DNA from: CAZYTO01 sp964650405 | Lineage (GTDB): Bacteria > Acidobacteriota > Thermoanaerobaculia > Gp7-AA8 | DNA length: 28,881 nt | Assembly (NCBI GenBank): GCA_964650405.1 | Contig: CAZYTO010000026.1 | Coordinates: 1-28,881, forward strand | Direction: 5' to 3' | In this document: in pieces, positions 1-7,397 of the stretch | How the letters are laid out: the number at the start of each line of letters is the position of its first letter | How positions within the stretch are numbered: the stretch's first letter is position 1 | Notes under the pieces: model-generated | What the model was told of the DNA's origin: nothing | Seen by the model: the letters and a program-made list of their open reading frames with translations, nothing else | Database searches by the model: none | Program-made: the position numbers and the translations under genes

Positions 1-1445
1 GCGTTAAGGGTGTCGTGGGTCGCGGCGCGCCCGGCGCCGATCCCGCTGTGCCGCCATACCGCGGTCGGCCCGAGGGTAACGGGGAGGGCGATCGAGAGCA
101 CTGCCGCGATCGCGGCCGCCGTTCCTGCAGCCGGCTGAACCTTCCGCGCCACGAGCGTCGCGGCCAGACCGAGCAGCGCCAGCAGCACGATCACCACCCG
201 CCACGATCCCGGCGCCGTCAGCAGCGGCAGCATCCCGAAGCCGCCGGCCAGCGAGCCGGCGATCGCCCCCGCCGTGTTCCAGGCGTACGCCCGGCCGACG
301 TGATCCCCCACTTCGGCCTCGCCCGAGCCCAGCAGCGCGATGAGCAGCGGAAACTGGACGCCGGCCACGAAGGCCGCGGGAAAGACCACCACCAGCGTGA
401 TGAGCGTCCAGCCGAGCACGTGTCCGGGAAAGCCGATGGAGCCGAGGGCCCGAAGGAGATTCGCCACCACCGCCAGCCGGTCTCCCAGCGCGAACGGGAT
501 GCCGATGGCCAGCGCCTCGAGCGAACAGGTCAGCGCGAATCCACCTGCCGTCGCGCGGCGCGTTCCGGGCCGGAAGGCATACGCGGCACCACCCAGCCCG
601 ACACCGAGGAGAGCGGTGGCCAGGATCAGTCCGAACGTGAACGTCGAGCCGCCCAGCACCGGCGCCAGCATCCGGTACCAGACCAGCTCCATGAGCAGGA
701 AGGCGAAGCCGACGATGGCCGAGGCGATGAGAATCTGCCGCGGTGCCATTGTGTCCGCCTGCGCCCCCGCCCGTGTCCCCGCCTGAACCTCGGACGGCGC
801 CGTCTCCGCGACTGTGAAGTCCCGCCCGGCGGTGCGGGCAATCAGGGCCACGGCCAGGTTCACGGCCACCGCCGCCAGCAGCGCCCCGCGGTTTCCGAAG
901 TGCTCGAGCATGTAAAACGTCGAGAGGAGCGTTCCGGCCACCGCGCCGAGCGTATTCGCGGCGTAGAGAAGGGCCACCTTGCGGCGGGGGGTATCGCCGT
1001 TCGCGGGATCGCCCGTCTCCACTGCACGCGCCGCGGCCGGGAGCGTCCCCCCCATGAGGAACGTCGGGATACCGAGGACGATCAATGCCAGGAACAGCCG
1101 GAGGATCGTGGCAAGGAAGAGGCCGAGCAAGACCGATCCGCCGATCGCAAAGTAGACCTTTGCCACCAGCGACAGCAGAAGCGGGGAGAGTGCCGCCGCC
1201 ACGGCGATCAGCAGCTCGAGGTTCCCGTAGAACCGCAGCGGACGCGGATGGCGGTCGGCGCGCTTCCCGAGAAATGCGCTGCCGAGACCGAGGCCGGCCA
1301 TGAAGATCGCCAGCACGGCCGCGGTCGCCAGGGTCGAGGCGCCGAAGATCAGCCGGAACTGCCGCAGCCACGCCGTCTGGTACACCAGTGCGCAGAAGCC
1401 GGATCCGAAGAGAAGGGGAGAGATGCTTCGCGTCGAGTGCGGCAC
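1..1445 (-). CDS. Fused MFS/spermidine-synthase-like membrane protein, 3' part cut off by window edge
   Basis: The reading frame is open from a GTG at 1445 leftwards to the window edge, giving 481 complete codons and no stop, so the C-terminus lies outside. The translation begins MPHSTRSISPLLFGSGFCAL and is a series of hydrophobic helices: an early 'GLGLGSAFLGKRADR' loop, 'PTFLMGGTLPAAAR', 'YAANTLGAVAGTLLS', then a second half with 'LMELVWYRMLAPVLGGS' and 'RAYAWNTAGAIAGSLAGG'. This layout is typical of bacterial membrane proteins whose transmembrane part is fused to a spermidine-synthase-like (SpeE) Rossmann domain; that domain would begin about where the window ends. The substrate is unknown in this family. 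The GTG start is chosen because it directly precedes the conserved first helix; no strong ribosome site is visible. Divergent from recA. The long open frames on the other frames and strand here are shadows. Confidence 0.8.
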   Translation of the reverse strand, partial: MPHSTRSISPLLFGSGFCALVYQTAWLRQFRLIFGASTLATAAVLAIFMAGLGLGSAFLGKRADRHPRPLRFYGNLELLIAVAAALSPLLLSLVAKVYFAIGGSVLLGLFLATILRLFLALIVLGIPTFLMGGTLPAAARAVETGDPANGDTPRRKVALLYAANTLGAVAGTLLSTFYMLEHFGNRGALLAAVAVNLAVALIARTAGRDFTVAETAPSEVQAGTRAGAQADTMAPRQILIASAIVGFAFLLMELVWYRMLAPVLGGSTFTFGLILATALLGVGLGGAAYAFRPGTRRATAGGFALTCSLEALAIGIPFALGDRLAVVANLLRALGSIGFPGHVLGWTLITLVVVFPAAFVAGVQFPLLIALLGSGEAEVGDHVGRAYAWNTAGAIAGSLAGGFGMLPLLTAPGSWRVVIVLLALLGLAATLVARKVQPAAGTAAAIAAVLSIALPVTLGPTAVWRHSGIGAGRAATHDTLN

Positions 1446-1467
1446 CGGCGGGAGTGTAGCGGAACAG

Positions 1468-1506
1468 GAAGGCTGAAAGACTGGAAGGCTGGAAAGGCTG
1501 GAAGGC
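1468..1506. repeat. Short imperfect tandem repeat (ctggaagg type)
   Basis: Imperfect 8-10 base repeats of the type ctggaaggctgg follow one another between the divergent MFS/SpeE-like gene and recA. No coding frame or recognised element explains them. Similar short iterations of other sequence occur in three other intergenic stretches of this window. Confidence 0.5.
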
Positions 1507-1562
1507 AAATCCTGAGGCGGGATCTCCGGCGCGGATTCCACCACCAGTAGAGTTCGGACGGA

Positions 1563-1576
1563 CGAACCTGCGTTCT
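1563..1576. promoter_or_regulatory. Putative LexA (SOS) box upstream of recA
   Basis: The sequence CGAAC-CTGC-GTTCT matches the GAAC-N4-GTTC palindrome recognised by Gram-positive-type LexA (CGAAC-N4-GTTCG) at all but the last base. It lies 23 bases upstream of the -35 hexamer of the recA promoter, where an SOS operator would be expected. That this host's LexA uses this motif is inferred from position and fit, not shown. Confidence 0.6.
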
Positions 1577-1599
1577 TTCAGTGAATTACGTCATGTTCA

Positions 1600-1628
1600 T
1601 TGACGCTACAGGGAGTGGTCCGTACACT
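1600..1628 (+). promoter_or_regulatory. Sigma-70-type promoter of recA
   Basis: A -35 TTGACG (1600-1605) is separated by 17 bases from a -10 TACACT (1623-1628). Transcription would begin near 1635, giving recA a leader of about 100 bases. It also implies that the in-frame GTG at 1581, upstream of this promoter, is not the start codon. Confidence 0.6.
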
Positions 1629-1736
1629 CCTTCCCGACTCACCGATGACCCGTTCGACCTCACCTCGATCTCGTCGCCGCGTGGCGATGACGTCCTCTCA
1701 GCATCCGCGTCTCCAACAGCAAAGAGGAGCAGGTAC

Positions 1737-2804
1737 ATGGCATCCATACCCACAGACAAGCTGAAAGCGGCCGAGACCGCGCTGACCCAGATCGAGCGGC
1801 AGTTCGGCAAGGGCTCGATCATGCGTCTCGGCGCGAAAGAGTTCACGGCCATCAGCAGCATCTCGACGGGCTCGATCGGCGTTGACGCCGCGCTCGGCGT
1901 GGGCGGCGTTCCGCGGGGCCGCATCATCGAGGTTTACGGTCCGGAATCGTCGGGCAAGACCACCCTGTCGCTGCACATCATCGCCGAGGCCCAGCGCACG
2001 GGCGGACTGGCGGCGTTCATCGACGCCGAGCACGCCCTCGACGCCGAGTACGCGAAGAAGCTGGGCGTCGACATCGACAACCTCCTCGTCTCGCAGCCCG
2101 ACTCGGGGGAGCAGGCCCTGGAGATCGCCGAGGTGCTGGTGCGCAGCGGGGCCATCGACGTCATCGTCATCGACTCCGTGGCCGCCCTCGTGCCGCGGGC
2201 CGAGCTCGACGGAGAGATGGGTGATTCTCATGTCGGATTACAGGCGCGATTAATGTCACAGGCATTGCGCAAATTAACCGGCATCGTTTCCAAGTCGAAA
2301 ACGTGCCTCATTTTCATCAACCAGATCCGTGAAAAAATTGGTGTCATGTTCGGTAACCCGGAGACCACCACCGGCGGACGGGCCCTCAAGTTCTACTCCT
2401 CCGTCCGCCTCGACATCCGCCGCACCAACCAGATCAAGGAAGGGGAGGAAGTGGTCGGCTCCCGGGTCAAGGTCAAGGTGGTCAAGAACAAGTGCGCCGC
2501 ACCCTTCCGCCAGGCCGAGTTCGACGTAGGCTACGGCGAGGGCATCTCCAAGACCGGCGAGCTGATCGACATCGGCCTGGAGAACAAGATCATCGAGAAG
2601 TCCGGCTCCTGGTTCTCCTACGGCGACGTCCGCCTCGGCCAGGGCCGCGAGAACGCCAAGCTCTTCATCAAGGAAAACGCCGACCTCTTCGCCGAGATCG
2701 AAGCCAAGGTCCGCCGCGCCCTCGGCATCAACGGCCCCGAGCTGACCGTCATCGAAGGAGGCGAAGCCGCCGCCCCGAAGAGCGAGCGGATGGTCCGCAA
2801 GTAG
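1737..2804 (+). CDS. recA: RecA recombinase
   Basis: DNA strand-exchange ATPase and co-protease for LexA self-cleavage; 355 residues, normal for the family. Walker A is GPESSGKT at residues 68-75, followed by the typical 'FIDAEHALD', 'VIVIDSVAALVPRAE' (Walker B), 'GDSHVGLQARLMSQALRKL' and the L2-region 'NQIREKIGVMFGNPETTTGG'. The ATG at 1737 is chosen over an in-frame GTG at 1581: it has a good ribosome site (AAGAGGAG, seven bases upstream), it starts at the usual RecA N-terminus (MASIPTDKLKAAETAL), and the promoter lies after 1581. Monocistronic, with a palindrome downstream. Oddity: bases about 2219-2360 use AT-richer codons (three TTA, several AAA, TCA, GCA, GGT) unlike the rest of the gene, although the protein sequence is normal there. 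Confidence 0.97.
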   Translation: MASIPTDKLKAAETALTQIERQFGKGSIMRLGAKEFTAISSISTGSIGVDAALGVGGVPRGRIIEVYGPESSGKTTLSLHIIAEAQRTGGLAAFIDAEHALDAEYAKKLGVDIDNLLVSQPDSGEQALEIAEVLVRSGAIDVIVIDSVAALVPRAELDGEMGDSHVGLQARLMSQALRKLTGIVSKSKTCLIFINQIREKIGVMFGNPETTTGGRALKFYSSVRLDIRRTNQIKEGEEVVGSRVKVKVVKNKCAAPFRQAEFDVGYGEGISKTGELIDIGLENKIIEKSGSWFSYGDVRLGQGRENAKLFIKENADLFAEIEAKVRRALGINGPELTVIEGGEAAAPKSERMVRK

Positions 2805-2843
2805 CGCGATCCCATCTCTCTCGCCCCGCTAACCTTGATTCCC

Positions 2844-2865
2844 CTCTCCCCGCTCGCGGGGAGAG
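2844..2865. repeat. Palindrome after recA, possible terminator or dispersed repeat
   Basis: CTCTCCCCGC and its exact reverse complement GCGGGGAGAG are separated by two bases, 40 bases after the recA stop. No T-run follows, so it is a poor intrinsic terminator. The C-rich core flanked by further C/G runs resembles small palindromic repeats dispersed between genes in many bacterial chromosomes. Confidence 0.45.
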
Positions 2866-3244
2866 TTGGGGGAGGGGCTTCCTGCTACGGCGTCCCTCCC
2901 GGAACCCGCGTTGATCCGTAAAGCTGGACTGTCTTAGCCTTCCCCGGCTCGAGCGCCAGGTCAGCGATGACCGGTGCCGCGGCAGTTTGACCTAACGCGA
3001 GGGCCTCGTTACGCGTTACGAGGTTCTTACGCAAGGGCGACCAGCCCGCGTCGATGCGCACGACCTCTGCGAGATGGAGAAATCGCGCAGCTCCAAGCTG
3101 GACACGACAGTGGCTCCGAAAGCGTCCGTGGTCCAGGGCCGGCGAGGGCGCCGGCCACCACACTGAAACGGTTGCGTGCCTGGAACCGACCCAATGGACG
3201 GCCTGCTGGAGCCGTTCGGTCGTTCACGCGATATTCTCGCTCCC
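2866..3244. other. Stretch without a convincing gene
   Basis: About 380 bases between recA and the RluA-type gene. A minus-strand open frame of 92 codons (2885-3163; C-terminus reading ...ADLALEPGKAKTVQLYGS) is present, but I recognise no family and see no ribosome site or promoter for it. Other frames give short arginine-rich products typical of GC-rich noise. It could be decayed coding sequence. Confidence 0.3.
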
Positions 3245-3949
3245 ATGCGGCTCGATCAGACCATCGCGGCACGGAATCCGGCCATCTCGCGGCGGCGGGC
3301 GCGCGAGCTGATCGCCGGCGGGGCGGTGCTGGTGAATCAGCGGCCGGTGCGAGTGGCGTCACGCGAGGTCAGCGACTCTGACGACGTGCGTGTGGTGGAC
3401 GTGGCCAAAGTACTCCGCGTCGAGCCGCTCGTCGAAACAGCGGACTGGCTGGCGGTGAACAAACCCGCCGGCGTGCCATCGCAGCCGGCCCGCGACCGGA
3501 AGGTGCTGTCGCTGGAGGAGCGGCTGCGCCTTCAGTTCCGCGAGATCTACCTCGTGCACAGGCTCGATACGCCGACCAGCGGCGTGATCGTCTTCGCCCG
3601 TACTGCCGCCGCCGCGGCCAGGCTGTCGCGTCTCTTCGCCAGCGGCGAGATCCGGAAGACGTACCTGGCGCGCATCGACCCTCCCATCCGCGGAGAGCTG
3701 ACCATCGACTCCCCCATCGACGGGAAGGATGCGCTGACGATCGTGCGGCCTCGGAGCGGCAACCTCATCGAGGTCGAGATCAAAACCGGGCGCACTCATC
3801 AGATCCGGATTCACCTCGCATCCGCCGGTCATCCGGTGCTGGGCGACCGCCGTTACAACGGCAAGCCGGCTCCGCGGCTGATGCTGCATGCCTGGCGGCT
3901 CGAACATCCGTCCCTCGGCCTCGTAGAAGCACCTTCGGAGATAGACTGA
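3245..3949 (+). CDS. RluA-family 23S rRNA (or tRNA) pseudouridine synthase
   Basis: Converts specific uridines in structured RNA to pseudouridine. The 234-residue product has an N-terminal S4 RNA-binding domain (residues 1-45: MRLDQTIAARNPAISRRRAR, then LIAGGAVLVN). The catalytic motif HRLDTPTSGV at 105-114 carries the essential aspartate at 108, and 'TGRTHQIRIHLASAGHPVLGD' of the RluA/RluD fold lies further on. The ATG at 3245 is chosen because it opens the S4 domain; the same frame is open further upstream (to 3176) with no family similarity. The protein is short for RluC/RluD (about 300), with a trimmed C-terminus, so the exact target cannot be named. It ends six bases before hslV and probably forms an operon with hslVU. 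Confidence 0.88.
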   Translation: MRLDQTIAARNPAISRRRARELIAGGAVLVNQRPVRVASREVSDSDDVRVVDVAKVLRVEPLVETADWLAVNKPAGVPSQPARDRKVLSLEERLRLQFREIYLVHRLDTPTSGVIVFARTAAAAARLSRLFASGEIRKTYLARIDPPIRGELTIDSPIDGKDALTIVRPRSGNLIEVEIKTGRTHQIRIHLASAGHPVLGDRRYNGKPAPRLMLHAWRLEHPSLGLVEAPSEID

Positions 3950-3955
3950 CGCCCC

Positions 3956-4513
3956 ATGTACGACGGAACCCCCGAGCAGCCCGTCATCCGCGCCACGACG
4001 GTCATCTGCGTCCGCCGCGACGGCCAGGTGGCCGTGGCCGGTGACGGCCAGGTGACGGTGGGAACGACGGTGATGAAGCACGGCGCCGCGAAGGTGCGGC
4101 GCATTTTTCACGACAAGATCCTGGCCGGGTTCGCCGGCTCGGCGGCCGACGCGTTCGCCCTCTTCTCCCGTTTCGAGGCCAAGCTGGAGGAGTACCGCGG
4201 CAACATGGAGCGGGCCGTGGTGGAGCTGGCCAAGGACTGGCGGATGGACAAGTACCTGCGCCAGTTGCAGGCCTTCCTCATCGTGGCCAACAACGAGCGG
4301 TCGTACCTGATCTCCGGGACGGGCGACCTGATCCAGCCGGACGACGACGGGATCCTGGCCATCGGCAGCGGCGGGGCGTACGCGCTGGCAGCGGCGCGGG
4401 CCCTGGTCACCCACACGCAGATGAACGCCCGGGAGGTAGCCGCCGAGGCGCTGAAGATCGCCGCCGCCATCTGCATCTACACGAACGACAACATCACGGT
4501 CGAAAGCCTCTAG
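3956..4513 (+). CDS. hslV: HslV, proteolytic subunit of the HslUV protease
   Basis: Threonine peptidase of the ClpQ/HslV family, forming a double hexamer that degrades proteins fed to it by HslU in the cytoplasm. The 185 residues include the family core: TTVICVRRDGQVAVAGDGQV, 'TVMKHGAAKVRRI', 'GFAGSAADAFALF', 'ELAKDWRMDKYLR', 'IGSGGAYALAAARAL' and a C-terminal 'CIYTNDNITVESL'. The catalytic threonine is residue 14, so 13 residues would need to be removed to expose it; many HslV proteins have only one to five. No alternative start exists nearer to that threonine, and the ribosome site (GGAG at 3937) is weak and distant. It lies two bases upstream of hslU, with which it must be co-expressed. 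Confidence 0.95.
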   Translation: MYDGTPEQPVIRATTVICVRRDGQVAVAGDGQVTVGTTVMKHGAAKVRRIFHDKILAGFAGSAADAFALFSRFEAKLEEYRGNMERAVVELAKDWRMDKYLRQLQAFLIVANNERSYLISGTGDLIQPDDDGILAIGSGGAYALAAARALVTHTQMNAREVAAEALKIAAAICIYTNDNITVESL

Positions 4514-4515
4514 CC

Positions 4516-5922
4516 ATGGTCATCGAACTTCCCGGTGAAGTGAAGAATCTGGAGACACCCGCCGACGCGCTCACGCCTAAAGAGATTGTGCGGGAGCTCG
4601 ACAAGTACATCGTGGGCCAGAAGGCGGCCAAGCGCGCCGTGGCCATCGCCCTGCGCAACCGCTGGCGGCGGCAGCAGCTCCCGGTGGAGCTGCGCGACGA
4701 GATCGCCCCGAAGAACATCGTCATGATCGGACCGACGGGCGTGGGCAAGACGGAGATCGCCCGGCGTTTGGCAAAGCTCACACACTCGCCGTTCCTGAAG
4801 ATCGAAGCTTCGAAGTTCACCGAGGTCGGCTACGTGGGCCGCGACGTGGAGTCGATCGTGCGCGACCTCACGGAGATCGGCGTGAAGCTGGTGCGGGACG
4901 AGAAGACGAAGCTGAACCGGGAGACGGCCGAGCGCAATGCCCGGGAGCGCATCCTCGACATTCTGCTCCCCGACTCGCGCCGCCCGGCGGCCCGCCCGGC
5001 CTTCGTGGCCGAGCCGGCCGAGACGCCGCCCGCGGCCGAAGGGGAGACGCGGGAGAAGCTCGGCCGCTGGCTTGACGAGGGCCGCCTCGATGAACGGGCG
5101 ATCGAGGTCGACGTGAAGGAGCAGTCCTTCCCGTCGCTGGAGATCTTCACGCCCCAGGGTGTGGAAGAGATGGGCATCAACGTGAAGGAAATGATGCCCG
5201 GGCTCTTCGGCGGACGCTCGAAGCGCAAGAAAATGCGCCTCGGCGACGCCCGCGAGATCGTCATCGCCGAGGAGGCGGAGAAGCTCGTCGACCAGCAGAA
5301 CGTGGCCCGCGAGGCCATCGACCGCGTGGAGCAGAGCGGCATCGTCTTCCTCGATGAGATCGACAAGATCGCCGGCCGCCAGCAGGCCTCCACCGGCCCG
5401 GACGTCTCCCGCGAGGGCGTGCAGCGCGACCTGCTGCCGATCGTGGAAGGCACGACCGTCAACACGAAGTACGGCATGGTGAAGACGGACCACATCCTCT
5501 TCATCGCCGCCGGCGCGTTCCATGTGGCCAGGCCCTCCGACCTCATCCCCGAGCTCCAGGGCCGCTTCCCCATCCGCGTGGAGCTTGAGTCGCTGAGCGA
5601 AGACGATTTCGTGCGCATCCTCCGTGAGCCGAAGAACGCCCTGACCATGCAGTACACGGCGCTCCTGGCCACGGAAGAGGTCACCCTGCAGTTCACCGAC
5701 GACGCCGTCGCCGAGCTGGCCCGCTTCGCGGCTACCGTGAATGAACGCACGGAGAACATCGGCGCCCGGCGCCTGCACACGATCCTGGAGCGCGTGCTCG
5801 ACGAGCTGTCGTTCGACGCCAGCGACATGCACGGCCAGACGGTGACGATCGACGCCGCCTACGTGCAGCGCGTGCTGGCGGACGTGATCAAGGACGAGGA
5901 TCTGTCAAGGTATGTGCTGTAG
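4516..5922 (+). CDS. hslU: HslU, ATPase subunit of the HslUV protease
   Basis: AAA+ unfoldase that recognises, unfolds and threads substrates into HslV. The 468-residue product has the expected N-terminus ('LTPKEIVRELDKYIVGQ'), Walker A GPTGVGKT (72-79), the GYVG pore loop (105-108) and an inserted I-domain (about 110-243). Walker B is IVFLDEID (276-283). 'SREGVQRDLLPIVEG' and 'TENIGARRLHTILERVLDE' (sensor region) follow. The C-terminus DLSRYVL matches the conserved tail that docks into HslV pockets. Slightly longer than the E. coli protein (443), mainly through an alanine/proline-rich stretch near 155-180 in the I-domain. It starts two bases after the hslV stop, so translation is probably coupled. 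Confidence 0.97.
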   Translation: MVIELPGEVKNLETPADALTPKEIVRELDKYIVGQKAAKRAVAIALRNRWRRQQLPVELRDEIAPKNIVMIGPTGVGKTEIARRLAKLTHSPFLKIEASKFTEVGYVGRDVESIVRDLTEIGVKLVRDEKTKLNRETAERNARERILDILLPDSRRPAARPAFVAEPAETPPAAEGETREKLGRWLDEGRLDERAIEVDVKEQSFPSLEIFTPQGVEEMGINVKEMMPGLFGGRSKRKKMRLGDAREIVIAEEAEKLVDQQNVAREAIDRVEQSGIVFLDEIDKIAGRQQASTGPDVSREGVQRDLLPIVEGTTVNTKYGMVKTDHILFIAAGAFHVARPSDLIPELQGRFPIRVELESLSEDDFVRILREPKNALTMQYTALLATEEVTLQFTDDAVAELARFAATVNERTENIGARRLHTILERVLDELSFDASDMHGQTVTIDAAYVQRVLADVIKDEDLSRYVL

Positions 5923-5930
5923 GCGTGGTT

Positions 5931-5960
5931 CGTTGGTCGCTGGTCGTTGGTCGCTGGTGG
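5931..5960. repeat. Short tandem repeat (ggtcgctggtcgtt type)
   Basis: Just after the hslU stop the sequence iterates cgttggtcgctggtcgttggt. Units of seven bases recur with few changes. It is not a terminator hairpin and no coding sense is apparent. Confidence 0.5.
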
Positions 5961-6025
5961 CCCGCCGTTGGCTCCCGGAATGTGATTTGTTCCATGCGCC
6001 GTAGACAGACACATATCTGTGCTCA

Positions 6026-6054
6026 TTGACCTCCACTTGATCGCTCATCACAAT
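6026..6054 (+). promoter_or_regulatory. Possible promoter of the hicA gene
   Basis: TTGACC (6026-6031), a 17-base spacer and CACAAT (6049-6054). Transcription would begin about two bases before the GTG at 6063, so the mRNA would be nearly leaderless. This agrees with the absence of a ribosome site there. Confidence 0.4.
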
Positions 6055-6062
6055 GCGCCCGC

Positions 6063-6252
6063 GTGAAGCGCCGCGATCTCGTGCGTCATCTGCAACAGCA
6101 ATGGCTGTGTGATTGTTCGGGAAGGTGGTAATCACACCATCTACGCGAGTCCTCACACAACGGGATCAACTCCCGTACCGCGCCATTCCGAAATCAAGAA
6201 TACGGTCGTTCGCGCTATCTGCCGGCAACTTGGAGTCCCGTCGCCGGTTTGA
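6063..6252 (+). pseudogene. hicA: HicA-type mRNA interferase toxin, frameshifted
   Basis: HicA toxins are small double-stranded-RNA-binding-fold ribonucleases that cleave mRNA. Frame one from GTG 6063 reads VKRRDLVRHLQQ, the normal HicA N-terminus. Frame two from 6100 reads NGCVIVREGGNHTIYASP, then TTGSTPVPRHSEIKNTVVRA and ICRQLGVPSPV, ending at the TGA at 6250-6252. This includes the catalytic-histidine region (GGNH) and the conserved 'PRHSEIK'. The two parts join exactly if one base near 6096-6101 (for example the C at 6099) is an insertion. As given, the frame stops after 21 codons, so the toxin would be inactive unless this is a sequencing error or is corrected by slippage. It lies tail-to-tail with hicB (three bases between stops), whereas hicA and hicB normally share one operon. 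Confidence 0.8.
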
Positions 6253-6255
6253 CCG

Positions 6256-6513
6256 CTACTTCAGGTCGACGGTGATTCGTTCCTGCCGCCGGCCACGACC
6301 GTCAAATTGTTGCAGTGCAAGCTCGCGGTTCGCTTCGAGCACCAACTCTGCTGCTTCGCGTAGATTGTCCCGTGCTTCTTCGAGAGACTCGCCCTGCGTG
6401 ACGATGCCGGGCACTTCGGCCACATAGGCGATGTAGCCGCCCTCCTCGGCCTCTTCGAAAACGGCGGTGAACGTGCATGTGACGACAGGCGTTGCGACGG
6501 AATCGACTCGCAC
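6256..6513 (-). CDS. hicB: HicB-family antitoxin
   Basis: Antitoxin of a type II toxin-antitoxin pair; HicB proteins have a degraded RNase-H-like domain that blocks HicA. The 85-residue product has the family core 'FTAVFEEAEEGGYIAYVAEV' followed by PGIVTQGESLEEARDNLREA and an 'ELVLEANRELA' helix, and ends with 'RITVDLK'. No separate C-terminal DNA-binding domain is present, which places it with the short HicB_lk type. The start is a GTG at 6513; no ATG lies in frame before the conserved core. It is transcribed towards its presumed partner hicA and not with it. Upstream, 6514-6615 is shared with the divergent exported-protein gene. Confidence 0.85.
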   Translation of the reverse strand: MRVDSVATPVVTCTFTAVFEEAEEGGYIAYVAEVPGIVTQGESLEEARDNLREAAELVLEANRELALQQFDGRGRRQERITVDLK

Positions 6514-6615
6514 GATAGCTATAGCGTACTACCGAATTCGATTTCTTCCCGTCGGGGCAAGAATCGGCGGCAGCGCCGCCGTAACCTTCCACCCCGAACA
6601 TGCGTCTCGTTGAGC

Positions 6616-7359
6616 ATGAAGACAACCTGGTTCGTGGCACTCGTGCTCGCGCTCCCTCTGCGTGCTGACACGCTCGCGGATGTGCGCATCGCGGTAAGCG
6701 CACTGCACGGGGCGCAGCCGATCCGGGCCACGGTCGAGTTGCGACGCTCGGATGACGAGAACGGGCGATTCTCGAATGACCGCTTCAACGGTGCCGCGAG
6801 CGTCGATGTTGCTCTCGACGCCGAGGGAGTTCATGTGCGGTTCGCTCCGGCGCTCGTCGAACAGATCGTTCGGGAACAACGGGAGCACGCAGCCGATGCC
6901 AAGAAGATCGACACGACGGCCCGCACGGCAGGCCATGTCGGACCGCTCTGGGTGCTCGAGCATCTGAACGCCGCCGACACGTTTCTTGGCATGCTGCGCC
7001 ACGCGAAGCTCCAGAGCGAGACGCGGTCGAGCTGGCAGAGCCACCCGGCGCGGCTGCTTACTTTCCACGTGGAGGAGCCGGAGCCGGACGGCATGAAGGG
7101 TCTCGGGAGCGTCGGCGTAAAGGAACGCCAGCTCAAGGTGTGGATCGGCGACGACAACGTGCCGCTGGCCGCCGAGCGCTCGCAGGAAGCGACGCCGCGG
7201 GTGCTGTTCTTTCACGGCACGGTCAAGTCTCACGACACCTGGTCGTTCGCGCACGTGAACGACCACCTTGTCATCGTCCGCCACGATTCCTCGCACGACG
7301 CGGACATGCTCGGACAGAAGAGCAGCGGCCAGTGTGCGAACGTTCGACGTTCAGGGTGA
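6616..7359 (+). CDS. Exported protein of unknown function
   Basis: I do not recognise this family. The 247-residue product starts at an ATG (6616), with an in-frame TTG two codons earlier. It opens with a signal-peptide-like stretch (MKTTWFVALVLALPLRA, then DTLADV), so it is probably exported to the periplasm or outer surface. The mature part is polar with no repeats or obvious metal sites: an early 'PIRATVELRRSDDENGRF' and a late 'GIKERQ'-type region that reads VGVKERQLKVWIGDDNVPLA, then 'FFHGTVKSHDTWSFAHVNDH'. The pattern of alternating strand-like segments suggests a beta-rich lipid- or polymer-binding fold, but this is a guess. The last dozen residues (SSGQCANVRRSG) look unlike the rest and could follow a frameshift. 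It is divergent from hicB and upstream of the macro-domain gene by 38 bases. Confidence 0.65.
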   Translation: MKTTWFVALVLALPLRADTLADVRIAVSALHGAQPIRATVELRRSDDENGRFSNDRFNGAASVDVALDAEGVHVRFAPALVEQIVREQREHAADAKKIDTTARTAGHVGPLWVLEHLNAADTFLGMLRHAKLQSETRSSWQSHPARLLTFHVEEPEPDGMKGLGSVGVKERQLKVWIGDDNVPLAAERSQEATPRVLFFHGTVKSHDTWSFAHVNDHLVIVRHDSSHDADMLGQKSSGQCANVRRSG

Positions 7360-7397
7360 TTCATCTACCCGTTGTGGCAGGCGCATAGAATGCGGTG

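Noticed and set aside
15..1550. 511-codon open frame on the plus strand and a 455-codon frame on the minus strand at the left end
   Set aside because: Both are Arg/Gly/Pro/Ala-rich shadow frames of the minus-strand membrane protein, which has clear transmembrane helices.
1581..1736. N-terminal extension of RecA by 52 residues from a GTG
   Set aside because: It lies before the predicted promoter, has no RecA similarity, and the ATG at 1737 has a good ribosome site.
2885..3163. 92-codon minus-strand open frame
   Set aside because: No recognisable family, promoter or ribosome site; kept only as a note on the gene-free stretch.
7336..7350. Palindrome gaacgttc near the end of the exported-protein gene as a LexA site
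   Set aside because: It lacks the four-base spacer of the recA box, and lies inside coding sequence.
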